64,000 nucleotides of DNA from Apostichopus japonicus (GCF_037975245.1 NC_092570.1:6055001-6119000); one strand, 5' to 3'; shown: positions 22,051 to 35,546, numbered from the stretch's first letter. Numbers and translations: made by a program. Notes: generated from the letters alone by a model not told the origin.

Positions 22051-23285
22051 GATATTCTCGATGTAGTGGTGTTGTCTGTGGATAGTGATACCGTTTGATA
22101 CTGTTTTGTTGAGGTCTTCTTGGTTTGGAAAGGTAAGGGCGACTTTCCAGATTGCAGTGGATGAGCCCATGATGAAGAATCGTCTTGCTGCTGTTGCGCT
22201 AAGTCTTTATGTATTTGCTGCTCCGATGATGTCTTTTTCTGAAATAATTGGGTGTATTCTGGTAATGGTGGCTTCTAACTTTGGTGTGCGTTGTGCGACT
22301 GGGAGGATGACAGTCGTTAGTTTGCCGTTGATCCGTGGCCACGGCTGTGTTAAAGTGTCTTCTGTGTATTAGAGATGGTTGCTGCTATGATGATGTTATT
22401 GTTGTTTTTCGATAAACGTATTGAAGTAAAAGGTTGCTGTTGGGAAGCTGGTTTCGATGTATTGTCTGGCTGTCTGTATCTGGATGTGTGATATAGGCAT
22501 AGTTCTGAGTATGACTGGTTGCTGGGCTCTGGTAGTGTCAGTAGTAAGTGCTGGTGTCTGGTTGTTCGCTGGGCTGGCATCTCTGGTGTTCCTGAATTTC
22601 TCTAGATTGGATGGTAGGGTGTGGCTCTGGTACCTCTTCCTCTTGTTGGTGACTGTGATGAAATCCGGTATGGGTTCTTCGGTGATTGTTTTACCTGGTC
22701 CATCCTTAATTGCTCCTGGCTTTTGGATCGAGGAAATGATGCCAATTGGCTCTCGAAAACTCTTACCGTAAAATCCTGAACAGAACGACCAAGTGCAACG
22801 GTAATTCCAAAGTTCTCATGGCTGATAAGGCTCGAGAAAAATGTACCAGTGGCTCGCAAGAAACCCTAACCTTTAAATCTGGAAAATTGATAAGATGGCT
22901 CAAATATGTTCTAAATAGGCCGCCAAGAATATCCCGAAAGTGCTCCTGACGTTTGAGGCTGGAGAAGAATGATGCCAGTGGCTCTATAAAAACTCTAACC
23001 GTAAAATCCGGAACAGAATGTTAAATGTACAGGAAAATTCCAAGATTCCGAAAAGATGTCTCAAAAATTTCCTTAAACGGTCTGGATAAATAACTCAAAA
23101 GATAAAAGTTGAGTTTATTTCACCTGGAAAGTTAAAACGATGATTCGAAATTTCTCCAAAATGTTCATATAGAGCTCTCAAAAAGTCTCTCAAACGGTCT
23201 GAAAATATCTCGAAAGAAAAAAAATTGAGTGGCTGGTATTCCCCTAAGAAAAGGAAATTTTTGCTGAAATTTCGATGATAATTGA
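22050..23285 (-). mobile_element. Jockey/CR1-type LINE, 5' portion (ORF1 N-terminal region)
   Basis: The minus strand reads through FFIMGSSTAIWKVALTFPNQ then EDLNKTVSNGITIHRQHHYI, the RRM-like part of a LINE ORF1. The zinc-knuckle part of the same protein resumes at 12925, across the inserted L2-like LINE. Upstream (22737-23050) lie two diverged copies of a segment with GTAAAATCCKGAACAGAA about 234 bp apart, probably a repeated 5' leader. The upstream boundary is approximate. Confidence 0.55.
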
Positions 23286-23289
23286 ACTA

Positions 23290-25300
23290 AGCTGACACTG
23301 GTAGGTGTTGATGCGTTGGTTTCAATTTTCGGAATCAGTAGCAAGAATTGAAACTATTTCATAGAGAAGAGTGTCGGCATGGTTGTGAAGTCAAAGCGAC
23401 TTACTGATTTCTGCATGATTTATCAAAAGTTTTGGAAAATTGGATTATTTTAATCCGTGTCGGATTATGTTTATACGTTCCGTCGTAAATGCAAATGAAT
23501 TGGTTTGGTTTATCTGGGACAGCAAATCGTTACTGATGTTTTAACCGAATGGTGCCGTGGTCTTAAGGTTTAGTTCCCGAAATTTTCTTTTCCTTTCCTA
23601 GATTTATCTGTCGAAGAATCATTTTGTTCAATGGCAATAACCAGCAAGTTCTCAATTGAATGATTTTGGAGATTGAAATGATTTGCAACAGGTTGGTCGA
23701 TCTCTTTTGTTTTGATCGCCGATATTTGTTGTGTCATTCTCATTCTTAGAGTGTTTTTTTTACTCTCCAACAAATTGTAAGTTGCAAATATTGCAGTAGA
23801 TAAAAAATGTTATTTTTGGATAGGCAGTTTATTTTATGCCGAATTTGGAACGTGCGTTTGGTTTGGTTGCTCTGAAAGCACGTTTTGCAATTTTGTGTAC
23901 AGGGCGTTGATCCAGTAGTTTTTGTTTTGTTTTCCCCTAATGGTGTCTTCCTGAAAGGATGCCCGAACTAAAATACCCCATATGTTACTGGATCTTTTAA
24001 AAGCGATGACATATTGTTATGAAAAAAACTGATTTCAGGCGTTCGGTGCCTTGAATTCCCATAAAGATGTTGGCAAAAGACGTTGCCATTTTGGTACCCA
24101 TCGCGGTGCCTTGAATTTGGAGGTAGTGATTGTTGCCAAATACCAGATTATTGATGGTCAAGATTAGTTGCATCAATTTTGACAATTCTTTCTGTGCAGA
24201 CCGAAATGCCCTCTCCGTTGGGGATATTTGTGTTTAACGAAAACACCTCCAAGGTAACTTACAGAGTAGATGGGGAAAGATTTTTTATTTACCCAATTTT
24301 CCGGATGAAATCCGTAGTGTCCGGCACATAGGACGGTAGGGCCGATACAAGAGGTTGGATAAAAAGATCCACGAATTTGAATTTTTCAGTCGCCGTTCCA
24401 TTACCAGATAGTTTGGGCCCCGGGATTGCCTTCTTTGTAGATTTTGGGCAGAAAATAAAAGCGACTAGGTTTTAGATCGATTTCAAGGAGGTTTTTGGCC
24501 TAACTTGTGGTCGATGGAATTGTTTTAATATATAATAATATAAACACCATATATTAAAGTGCTATAATCATGAAATAAAACATGCTCAAGGGCACTGTAC
24601 AAAAGAACAAATACCTGGACTATAAAATTACCAAACTTAAGAAAACCTAAAAGTAATAACAACAGCAGTAAAAGTAAAAAATGATAAAAGACTGGCCACA
24701 ATAAAAAAAAATAATAAAAAAACATAAAAATATACATATACATAAAAATGGGCACAGCAATGCAATTAACCGTTAGAGACTATCTTTTGGATAAGTCTTT
24801 GCACGTTTTGTGTGATTTCTTGAGTTGGATCAGAATCCAGGAGTTTGTAGTTTTGAAGGTTACCGGGTAGTCTGTTGGCTTCCTCTATATGTAGCGACAA
24901 TTGCAGAACCCTTGTCGCTGGCTTGATGACAATGCCATCGCCCTTCCGGAGTTCATTGATAACCTGTCCCTCAGTTTTGTTGAGATTGTCGCGGAAGTCT
25001 GGGGCAGAGGTCTGTGATTTTACATCCTCTTCAATTCCCAAAATAACTGAGTCAAGAGGCGCCCATTGGGCCTTGGGCGGATTCCACCAGATTTTTGGCT
25101 AAAACTTGGAATGCAAGTTGTTGGTTTGTTGCGTGGCGTTTTTGCCATTTTCATAGGCAAAAAATTCACGGGGACGTAAACATCGATGGAACTTATTTAG
25201 ATCAAGAGAAAGTTTCTGAGCGTCAACTTGCCGTGATTTACGACACAAACACACAGAAAACACACGTGAAAAAGCTTTGGAACCAATTTCACATCTAAAA
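23290..25300 (-). mobile_element. Penelope-like element, copy B
   Basis: The minus strand shows, in order: SLDLNKFHRCLRPREFF (about 25200), GQVINELRKGDGIVIKPATR (about 24900), [20 protein letters not shown] (about 24100, the RT 'AMGT..A' box), and IDQPVANHFNLQNHSIENLL (about 23680, GIY-YIG region). Several frame breaks make it non-functional. Its 3' part matches copy A (9110-10600), which lies in the opposite orientation 13 kb away. A LINE 3' tail is inserted at about 24520-24765. Confidence 0.8.
24520..24765 (-). mobile_element. L2-like LINE 3'-end fragment inside Penelope copy B
   Basis: The segment contains CATGCTCAAGGGCACTGTAC, close to the 3' untranslated sequence of the L2-like element at about 12990 (AAGCATGTTCAAGAGCGCTC). 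It carries a TATTATTAT-rich tail at the left. It separates two parts of the Penelope RT, so it is a short 5'-truncated LINE insertion. Confidence 0.55.
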
Positions 25301-28300
25301 TCACATATACTCACGTGTTCGTATTAAAAACATGTAAAAATGTGTAGAATTAATCAGTGGATTGGACACGTGGTACAGAATGTGAAAATCTGAGATAAAC
25401 TAAACCAACAATAATATTAATACCATACAGTGTCAACATGGAAACATAAGGCACTAGCAGCAGAAAATCCTGTTAGTTTACTTCAAAGTTACATTTTCAT
25501 ACATTGGATTTCTTGCCTGCACATATTATTATCACGGGGTTTCTGTGTCAACCTTTCTCCTGAGGATTCCTCACTTCACGTTTCACAGGAAAACCTCTGG
25601 TCGTTATGAAACCAACTAACTGGCAAACCTGTGTCATGGTGTGCAAAAACAAAACGTTTCAAAATACAGAATCACAGGTTTCCACGCATGAACATAGCAC
25701 ATGTGGCACCTGTTTTCGGTTTCGATGATATCGTAACCCTATTCAACTCTATGACCCTATGAATCTCATATCATAGTAGGCAGTTGTGACACGTTCAGTA
25801 CAAGATTTTATTGAGGTCAAAGGTCAGTTGGAGTCACCAGACGTCAAATTATGGAAACCTTGTTTTATAAGCTACCGTATCTCCCCATCGACCAGCCTAT
25901 CAGATTACATGTGCGTTACGCCTCATACGAATAGGAGGTTATTGGCAATTGGAATTGAGATTATGGGCATCCGTAGAATCTAAAACTGAAACTCGAACAT
26001 ATTTGCATTGGTTTCAACGTGCCGCTCGGAACCCTTACTTTTCGTGCAAGAAGGTGAACTTTGAAGTACAGCGGTTCTATTGGACGTTTTCCGTCGTATT
26101 TATTTCAGGATGGATTTAGTTTCGTTGTGACCAGGTAGCGTTTATGAAACTTAACAGTTCATCTACGTTTTTACTATGACCGATGTCAATTCGAACTAAT
26201 TGTGTAAAACAGTCTTAGTTAGGCAGTGAGTTCACGAGCTTTTGTCTGGATCGGCTGTTGGTCTCAATTAGTGTAGTCTCTTCCACCAATATCAGCATTA
26301 TCGCTAGGCCTTAAAAGTAACGTTTGACTTTCGTCACGTTTATGATTATGGGACAACTTGAACAAATATGGCTAGGCCTGTGAGCAACGGTTGGGTAGAA
26401 AAGAGTTCGTTAACACAACAACGTGAGGAATAACAGTAAGAATACCAATACACTTAAGATGGCAAAACATCTCCTTAATTAATATTTAAGGCATTTTCCT
26501 ACCGGCTATCAGTCTTAATTCTCAAGTATAAATCAAAACGGAAGATAAGTGCTCTTACAACCTCAGGTTTTCATTGCGTAAAAGATCGCTTTGATTTAGA
26601 CAGTTTAATGGAGTAATAGCGATATTTTTGCGTATCAATCTGTAGCTAAAAGACAAGATAAATAGCGGGGCAAATGTACGAAGTCGCGCTAATCGAGTAG
26701 CGGTTCGAAGTAGCAGTAAGGTACTGTTTAGGACTAGGACTCCTAGGCTTATGCATAAAGTTTATACCTAGTTATATAGGAGCCACAATGTAACAAAAGC
26801 CAGCTATCTTCGTAGGTGTTTTTACAGACGTTTTACTTTTAATTGTTTAAGACATTACAGTAGGCCTAGCTGCTTATTTATGATTCTGCGGCATGTTTTA
26901 ATTTGTTGATCACTTACCTTTGATGGAAAAAGTTTAAGTTTCATACTGCACAGAAACATGACTATCCAATGCGCAAATACGTAGCACCATGTATCTGCCT
27001 AACTGCCTAACCTTTGTTCATAGCAAGTATTGATGTTGCAGATCTGTTCTTTGGAGAATTGAACAACAATCATTGGCGAGTAGATTTTTAGTCACGGTCT
27101 CCAATAGCGAGTACTTTTTAAAAATATTTGAAGAGGCCTGAAAACCTTCAAAACATGAGTTCTCATGGTAGAAATCATGGATACTTTTCATACATGGTAT
27201 CTGAATTTGCCATATTGAGTACAAGAATCGTATTGCTTGTGAGGCCAAATCTCGTATATGTCACTAGAGGTCAAACTCTGAAAAACCTTTTACATAATAG
27301 CTAACGATGGAAATCGTGGATACCTCTAATACTTGGTGTGTGGATTCATAACATTGAGTACAATACCCCTATTGGTTTTTATGTAAGTGTGTATCGCCAA
27401 GTACAGTAGACTGACCTGTGTTTATCCTGCCATAGTGGTATTGTAACAGCTAGTTCTGGTTATACTAACAAGCAAATGTCTAGTGCGTTGAAGTCATCGA
27501 AACCTCAATGCATTTTGCATTCTGGTTCATTCTTTGTAATGACACCACTGGTGGTCAGCCTGTTGACACTGAAACAAGACGCATCTCGCTCTGACGTTTC
27601 GTGACCTTCAATTCTAGTAGTCTGGACCCATGATCGTACCAGGGAGTTGATTTGGTTCTATAACAACTCAATGCTAGAATAAATTACTCCGGCATACTAA
27701 ACGACTGACGTCTCTGAACCGGAAGACTGGTTGCTGTTAGAACGACTCACAAGTGCCGTTCAAAAGTTCTCAGTGTTGGCCACATAGTTAGACAAAAGAA
27801 TTGCTTAAAGTTTCAGGTCGTACTTTCTTACCCGCTTTGATCCTCAAAAGTTTCGCAGCCATTGAGAATTATCAAAAGTGACAATAAAATGTCTCAGGGT
27901 GGATAATAATAAACCGGTACTTTTAAAATGCAAGTAAAATGCTTGTTCAGTTACATCTATCACATTGGGGCAATACTAATGACCATTTAGTCACACGCAA
28001 AAGTATGTACCGTGGTAATTAGGAACACTTTTGAAACAGGGCATTTGTAGTAATGAGCCGCCAACACATTATAATGATAAACAAGCTACATATTTTCATT
28101 TCTCATCTCGGAAGCCGAAGCCACTTCAAACTGGTTAAACCTTGACCAGTCGTATAGGTGCGAACAAACGCACACTACTCGACTATGCCAACAACATACT
28201 ATTATTATCCACGTTGGGACGTTGGAGCTGAATTGGGTAGAGCCTTCAGTCCAGCCGTAAGCGGTTATTTAAAATGATCTGATCTATTTCTTACATCAGC

Positions 28301-28832
28301 CTAAAATTTCTCCAAAAATAAGAATTTCGCAGTATATAAAGGCTTAATGAGTGAAAGTTCAAACCTAATCTGTATACGAAACGTTAAAGTAAGTAAGCTA
28401 ATGTCGCCTTTTACAATATCAGTAACATGACAGTGTTATCGGTCGTGTACTAGGACTGGCATGAATGATTTCAAAACAATTATCATACCACAGTGCATGA
28501 GAGAATGCTAAACTTAATTTGATTCAACTATGCACTTTGAAACAAATTGTAAAGGTGACTGCAATATCTCAGATATTTAGAAAATATTGTTTCTTCTTCA
28601 TGCGAGTGAATGATCTAATTCGGATGCATGAAATTCAATATTTCAGTAACAGTTAGGCGGCTGCATGTTCCCCGTATTACTTTTTTTTTTTAATAAAATG
28701 TTCATATTGTTACATAATGTTAGCTATTGGATCGTGTTCTCGACGATTTACATTCCATTGTGAGCGCTAATACGCGTTATGTAAAATAAATCATGCATGC
28801 TTATACATTATCAAGAAATGACACAAACTTAC
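25301..28832. other. Intron 2 of the Tie-like receptor, distal part
   Basis: About 3.5 kb of AT-rich sequence with no supported exon. Two diverged copies of a 130-bp segment (around 27145-27260 and 27280-27390, sharing ATGGAAATCGTGGATAC-like and CATTGAGTACAA-like stretches) form a small tandem duplication. Confidence 0.5.
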
Positions 28833-29144
28833 CAGTATTTCTGTTGACCACGGGAACAACTATGGAGATGTTTTTGTCTCCAACTGTTGTTCGACATTCA
28901 AAGATACCAGTGCGGGTAACCTCGGGGGTACCCTTCCGTTTCTCAAAGGGGCGGACTGACACATCCGGTCCCAGAGACCTCGTTCTTCCGGCTGGCATCT
29001 CTATTTGATTCCCCCCAGTTATCTGGAATCGGCTAAAGGTGATTGGATCTGTGTCAGATCCAGCAGCTACCAGATTGGGCACATGACGAGCCGCGTGACC
29101 TATCAGGTCGTTAATACATGTGAAGTCTTCGACACCATCTTGAC
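28833..29144 (-). CDS. Tie-like receptor, exon 2 (N-terminal Ig-like region)
   Basis: Acceptor GTGACAG, exon start 29144; donor GTAAGT after 28833. It is 312 bp, 104 codons, phase 1 at both ends. With exon 1 it reads NHTNGQDGVEDFTCINDLIG. The exon has Cys residues in FTCIN and GIFECRTT, spaced as in an Ig fold, and the segment EVTRTGIFECR matches the 'ngaYfC' motif of Tie2 Ig1. It ends VVNRNT and joins exon 3 in frame. Confidence 0.82.
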
Positions 29145-30636
29145 CTGTCACGACAGTAAACAGTACCAAATAACTTATAAACTATTTGACCAAAAAATGT
29201 GTCTACTCTGTAGTCCTTGTAGTCCACACTTTGTAGTCTTCCTTTTTTTCGTAGTCACTTTGACTTTATTGTCCTCGGATTCAACTATTTAGTTAACCAA
29301 AAACTACCGAAGTTAGTTGTCTTGGGATATTTTAAATGTTTTATATTTTGCCTGCAAAAGACCTCAATTGACCTTCAACTACCAAAAATAATAGGCCCCA
29401 TGTATGTGTGACAGGAGTTATGGTAGAGCTAAAGAGCACTGAATAACGGCATCGCATCAATTAATCCAGAACTCAGCTGCGCGTATTGTAACTCATTCTC
29501 ATAAGCATTGTTATATCCACCCTGTCTTTAAAAAAAATCTGCACTGGCTACCTGTAAAATATCGTATTATGTATAAAATTCTCCTTATTGTTTATAAATC
29601 ACTTAAAGGACATGGTTCAATGTATATTTCTGACTTATTACATATTTATGTCCTCTCTCGTAATCTAAGATCCAGCTTTCAATTTTTATTATCTGAAATT
29701 AAGTCCAAACATTCTTAGGTGGGGGGGGGGGGGGTAGATCATTATTGTTTCTGCCCCTCGCTTATAGAACCAACTCTCCTTAAAATCAGACAAGCATCTA
29801 CTCTCTCTAACTTTAAGAAGAGCATCAAATCCCACTTAATGACAAAAGTTTTTATATATTCTTGAACCATTAAGTTTTTCTTTTGTCATTGTTTTGTATT
29901 TTTTGTATCATTTCTAATTGTCAATTGCGCCATGAACATTCTTTGAGTGGTGTGTGCGCATTATAAGTCGAATTATTATTATTATTATTTGCGATACATG
30001 ATGTTGTAGTAGCACGCAGACTATAACCCAAAACACAAAATTCGATTCTGTCTTTGTAAATTTATAAGAATGGATTACTCATTTTTGTAAATCAATATTT
30101 GTCAATCCGACACGTAAGATTACAGTGTATACACATTGTACTGCGAGCAGCCCTGGCAAGATGGGCGGGAGCTTTGATTGCACTGGGTGATGAAGAAGTA
30201 ATGTATCTGAAATCGGTAACATTTTATGAGAGAGTGACAGAGATTTTCAGCTTTTACAAAGTGATTGTGGAAATCTGTCTACATAAAAGAAATTCCTTCA
30301 CCTCAAAAGTACTTTTCTATATTATGATTATCATAACTCTGTAGAAACAGTGAAAAGAAGTAAAGGTCATTGAAGTAGCATGGATTCCAAATAGGCATGA
30401 AACTGAGTCGGTTCCTCTCAAACTTTAAAAAAATATTTTACTATAAATCCATGCACAAGTAAAATCATTTCCCTCTGTTGAGACATTTTACTTGTTAAAA
30501 TTACACCAGTCACAATGACCAGGAATATTTTGGAGGTTCAGAGCCTCTAAGAAAGTATTTTTTACTCCCCCCCCCCCCACCCCAGTGTTATTCAGGCTTT
30601 GAAAACGATAATAAAACTAATGAATAATATACTTAC
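29145..30636 (-). other. Intron 1 of the Tie-like receptor
   Basis: Contains a plus-strand LINE fragment (29430-29985), a G run near 29722 and a C run near 30572. No further exon is seen. Confidence 0.65.
29430..29985 (+). mobile_element. L2/CR1-like LINE 3' fragment
   Basis: The plus strand reads QNSAARIVTHSHKHCYIHPV, LHWLPVKYRIMYKILLIVYK and later LSNFKKSIKSHLMTKVF, the C-terminus of an L2/CR1 RT, followed by a tail ending in (ATT)n at about 29968. Frame breaks and a G-run insertion (29722-29735) show decay. It is related to, but diverged from, the LINE at 12.9-22.05 kb. Confidence 0.8.
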
Positions 30637-30691
30637 CATTCGTATGATTGATTAATACCACCAGGAGAATGATGGCTGTCAGGCCCTCCAT
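30637..30691 (-). CDS. Tie-like receptor, exon 1 (signal peptide)
   Basis: The frame starts MEGLTAIILLVVLINHTN and is followed by a GTAAGT donor in phase 1. This is a short secretory signal peptide with a hydrophobic core. Phase 1 fits exon 2 exactly, giving a codon for Gly across the junction. It is the first coding exon; its 5' untranslated region and promoter must lie between here and the microsatellite at 31064, or beyond it. Exons 1-6 together give about 342 residues of ectodomain. Confidence 0.8.
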
Positions 30692-31063
30692 GGTTGTTGG
30701 CAAAGCTGGTTTCCTGTTCAATCACGAATTGCTGTTAAATATTGAAAACGCAAGTACAGCCTGCTCGAGGTATACCCGGGCAACTGAATCAATCTACAGG
30801 CAACGGGTTTATTTAAATGAGTCTCTCTACATGTCTGTCGCCCTTAGACCATGACCCGGTACTAACTTGTATGTTATTTATGTTCTTCTGATTGGCTAAG
30901 AGGAAGTCATATTAGATGACAGCCTTGAACATTGACAAATTGGTAAGAATGGTTATGGTGCATGGTTACAAACTTTCAATGTACCTTTGTGTTGTCATGG
31001 CTACATGTCTGCGGTAAGGGAGAGGGTGTGGGAATGTTTTTTTTTGGGGGGGGGCGGGGCATT
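30692..31063 (-). promoter_or_regulatory. Presumed 5' UTR/proximal promoter of the Tie-like receptor
   Basis: This is the gap between the start codon and a very long microsatellite. An AT-rich TTTAAATAA-like box lies at about 30810-30820, roughly 120 bp upstream of the ATG. That it is a TATA-type element is inference from position only. Confidence 0.25.
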
Positions 31064-31496
<433 letters not shown>

Positions 31497-34400
31497 TTCT
31501 CATGAGGATTCCCTCATAAGCCATACTAAACCGTATAGAACGAGTTTTCTCTGAAGAAGTCAATTTTGATTCAGTACTTGACTCTCCGAAGTCAGGCCAC
31601 AGAGACTGGCTATGCGAAGTCTGGTCCCGAATGCAACAAAATACATTTCCAAAAACCTTCCGAGTATGGGTATCCCTTTCATATAACCAAGGCTGAGAGT
31701 TCATAAAACTGCATGTCATAATTTAATTAACGAACGAAAATAACAGACGACCTGCACAAACTTCCTAATTAAGAAAGATGATCAGTCAAAGGCCGGTGTT
31801 TATTTCTGCAAAGATAGATAATTCGCATTTCATTTAAGTGATATGACGGTGGCAGACAATGTGACATTTCTTTTCAAGCGAAAACTATTTTAAAATATTT
31901 GTTGAGAACCTCATCTAAATATCTCGTGATTCCTGTTTACTCGGGATATCGTTGTTTGAATGTACACTATTTTACCAATGGCTTATACTCCATAAAGTGG
32001 AACACTACAATATATATGATCTCTGATGTCTTAATTACGGTAGTAATTACATTCCTTCTTCTCTCCTTCTCTTGTATCATTTAAAGCAGCTATGAAAACT
32101 CATCTGTTTCTAGAATCTACTTTCTAGGATGATCAACTCAAGTTCAATCTTTAGATTTGGATTAGTGAAAACATAAATGGAAATGAAGTTGAATGAGCAG
32201 CACAAAACGTAGAACATAATCATGCATAGTAAAATATCGAGAACTCTGTAGCCTTGTGATAACTAGGTTGAGGATCTCACTTTGTCTCAACTGTTACTAA
32301 AAATCAAATCAAATACTACGGCAGTCTAGTAGCACCACCCTCCCCCTCCTCCGTCTTCGCTTTCTCTCTCTGTAAAAATGAATTATCGTCGTTTTAAGTT
32401 TGTTTGATAAAATGTAACCCCTCCTCTCCTCTCTCCTCTCTCCTCCCTCTTCCCTCTCCCCTCCTCCCTCCCCTCCTCCGACATCCACCCTAACTCCTTC
32501 CCTCTCCTCACAATAACCTGCGATCCTTTGGTATGCATTTAACACGGTCGCTGCTAAGCACCAAATTTAATGGTATACAATTGTTTACATTTCAAAAGCT
32601 CTGTTATGCCTGTTTCAAAAGTTTTAAATCGAAAGGCGTATATTAAATCATTGATGAAACTGTTTGAGCTTGCCATGAGACGTTTGATTCGATAGAACAA
32701 TCCCGACCAATCAATGGTCCCGCCAAGATTGTACTGAAGAAATCTGCCGGTCCCAGCATGATGATGTATAACCAGGTGATCAAACCGAACACACACTAAC
32801 TGCTTTCTAATCTTTGATATGTATATATATATTCTGGGTGTGCCACAGCGAAGTATTTCTCTAATGCGAGAATGGTGTAGTGATGATTGCGTAGCTACCA
32901 GAGAGAAGTAATGTCTCATCCCAAAAGAAACAAAGCAGATATGACTCAAAATTGACAAATAAGGAGTAACTGTTTTAGAAAATATATTGGAATTTTCGGC
33001 CCTTTCGTCAGGCAGTACTTGGCAGTGGAATGAAAACTAAGATATGTAACACAATGGAAGTATGTCTATATAATTAAATTATATGTAAGTCTACAAGCAA
33101 GGTTGTGTCGGGTTGCAAAGGGGACGTTCACCACCACTCCCTGGATTCCCGTCTCCCGACCCCCCCCCCCCTCCTCCGGACCATCGCTCTAACATGAGAA
33201 TGTGTATAAAATGGAGTTCCTTTAAAAAAAGAACGAGCGACGAATTTAGTAAAATGTTGACAAACCGATCTGTTTAATATACCAAACAGAAAAATATATA
33301 AATATCGAAAAACAAACGTTTTTGTTTCAATATGGGAGATAAGAAATCGATTTTGACGGACTTAAGACATTATTAACATTTCCCATACCCACATTTGCTC
33401 AACTTATCCTTGAAATTTATAAATTATTATTATTAGTTTTTACAAAATATGCTTTGAAAAGGGTTTCATCTTGATCATTTCACCATGAATGACACACATG
33501 AAGGACACTGAGGTTCGCTCTTATAGTTTGAGTGCATGGCTTGTATGCTTGCGCTAATGCAAATATCAAGCTTTGCACAGGATTGTACGGTGGTGCTGAA
33601 TGGGCGTACGACTGAGACGATTTGTATATACTTTCTGTCTTTATCGTTTAACACAACATAGCAATAACTTTGCCTGTATACTCTTGTCGTGTTGAAATCT
33701 TTACGAATAGAATTAAGTGAGTCTAAACCTCATTTGTCCCTTCAAGACCACCGTAGGATTTCCCTCATTTTATTATTGATGATGCTAAAGTAATGTTCAA
33801 TCAATGTTGAACTTTATTATGATAGATTTTTACACTTCTTAGGATTTGTTTTCGTGTAGAAACCTATCAGTATTCACACTAACAATTAATTTAAAAGATT
33901 TAAAAGGCACCCAAATATATATAAGAATCTTACGTGGAATTGTGTAGAGACCGCGGTATTACAAGAGTGATAGGACGTCAATTTAATTGCTATATTTGCA
34001 GAACAATTAGGTGTAGAGATTATCGTAATGAATTTTCTCAGCAGCCTGTTTTCTGTGCTAATTAATACTTTGCTGACAGCTATCAATCCTTTATTACTCT
34101 ATGCAGAGGCTGACAGTATCTATGTGGTCTGTGACAGTATTAAAGGCGTGTTCAGCTGAACTGGCATGATCACATTGCCAGATGCAATTATTGTAAAAAT
34201 AAAAATAAATACAAAAATAACTGTTCACTTAGGTCATATATTCGTGATAAAACGTGTGATCAGAATGTTATTTTAACAGCCTTCCAGTGCGGCACGAGGC
34301 TTAAGAAATGGACTACCTTGTTTTGAAACCATCACTTTTTTAACATCATGGCGTCCCTAGTATTGATTTAGCGACCCAAAATATAGTGGCTATTAACCCA

Positions 34401-35079
34401 TCATATTATTAGAATAAACTTTCAAAGTAAGATCATGTATAAATCGAATATTGTTACTATTTAATCAGGGAAGTTAGCCATTTATTATTTTAAATTGAAA
34501 ATTAAGCCAATGTTTGGCTTGTCATAATTAAGGTTTGTACTTGAACACTACGGTACATTACGTAACCATCGACCGAATATGGCATGAACGGTTGATACTG
34601 AAAGAAAACGTTTATCAGTAAAAGAGATAGGCTGTTGTGGTAAATTAGCCAGTGTATTAACCCCACCCCCCGTCACCTCCACCGTCAGTCGAGCGTGAAG
34701 CCTTCAGTGAGGATTTTTTAGCACTTAGTCGGTGAAAAATTCAACTACCCCTTTGAGCTGACCGTAGAAACTACCCCGACTGAACGTCATATCCGAAACT
34801 GACCGTGGAGACGGAGTGCCATTGCCCGTGGACACTTTGCCCATGCTAATGATAACAAATACACCAAGGCTTCAATTGATTATCACGTCTTAGAAACTTC
34901 TGACAATTGTCTTCTACATTGTCCGACCGTTTTCCCCCGACTCCATTCCTCGACCCTCCACAACCCCTCCCCTCGGCCCTACACACCACACACATCTGGT
35001 CTAACAGAAACGTTTAACAGGATGTTTTAATCAGTAATAGCACATACAAGTGAAGAAGGTTTAAATGCCCCTGTAACAG
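31497..35079. other. Intergenic; no gene recognised
   Basis: About 3.6 kb with only low-complexity features: a C/T-rich polypyrimidine tract at 32333-32518, a C run near 33161 and C-rich patches near 34665 and 34935. A possible ATTAAA polyadenylation signal for the collagen-like gene lies at about 35026-35031 on the minus strand. Confidence 0.5.
32333..32518. repeat. Polypyrimidine (CT-rich) tract
   Basis: TCTCCTCC and CCCTCC units dominate about 120 bp after 32417. It is homopurine on the minus strand and potentially able to form triplex DNA. Confidence 0.7.
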
Positions 35080-35546
35080 TCATATTGTACATACTGCACA
35101 TGTTAATTCAAACCCATCTGTATATTCACCACATTGGTTACATCTGAATTCTGTATTCATTAACATCGATTTCGCCCCATTCCGGTCACTCTCGGTTTCA
35201 GGGATTGTTTCCGGGGATTCATCAAGACAGATAGTTGTTGTCCGATACCAGGTGTTCCTGGCACTTTGTAAGTAGCCCGAGTACTCGAGAGTCCACTCTG
35301 AGGTGGGACACGTATTTCTGGATGGTATCACAAGTTTCGACATTCTACGAGGTGCCATGCAAACACAACAAGGCATTTCATGGTTGTGAACTTGCTGTAA
35401 GGGTTGGAAAGATTCCGTTCTATATTTGACCATAACAATGGGCGATCTTGTTTCCTGTCTGCCACTTACCGCAAAGGAATACTGTGGCGCACTGGGAAGG
35501 CAGAGAAATTCTACAGAACCCCCTTGGTTCATGCGGTGAGTCCCTG
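35080..35546 (-). CDS. Short-chain collagen C4-like protein, terminal exon
   Basis: Acceptor TATTTCAG, exon start 35546 in phase 1, stop TGA at 35080-35082. The segment GTHRMNQGGSVEFLCLPSAP, then EMPCCVCMAPRR, LVIPSRNTCPTSEWTLEYSG, TTICLDESPE and ELTCAVCTI has the Cys spacing of the C-terminal domain of proteins annotated as 'short-chain collagen C4-like' in echinoderms, cnidarians and sponges. About 155 residues are present. The preceding half of the domain (with its RWGR motif) and any collagen repeat are on exons I could not find. Function is not established; these are secreted proteins. Confidence 0.75.
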
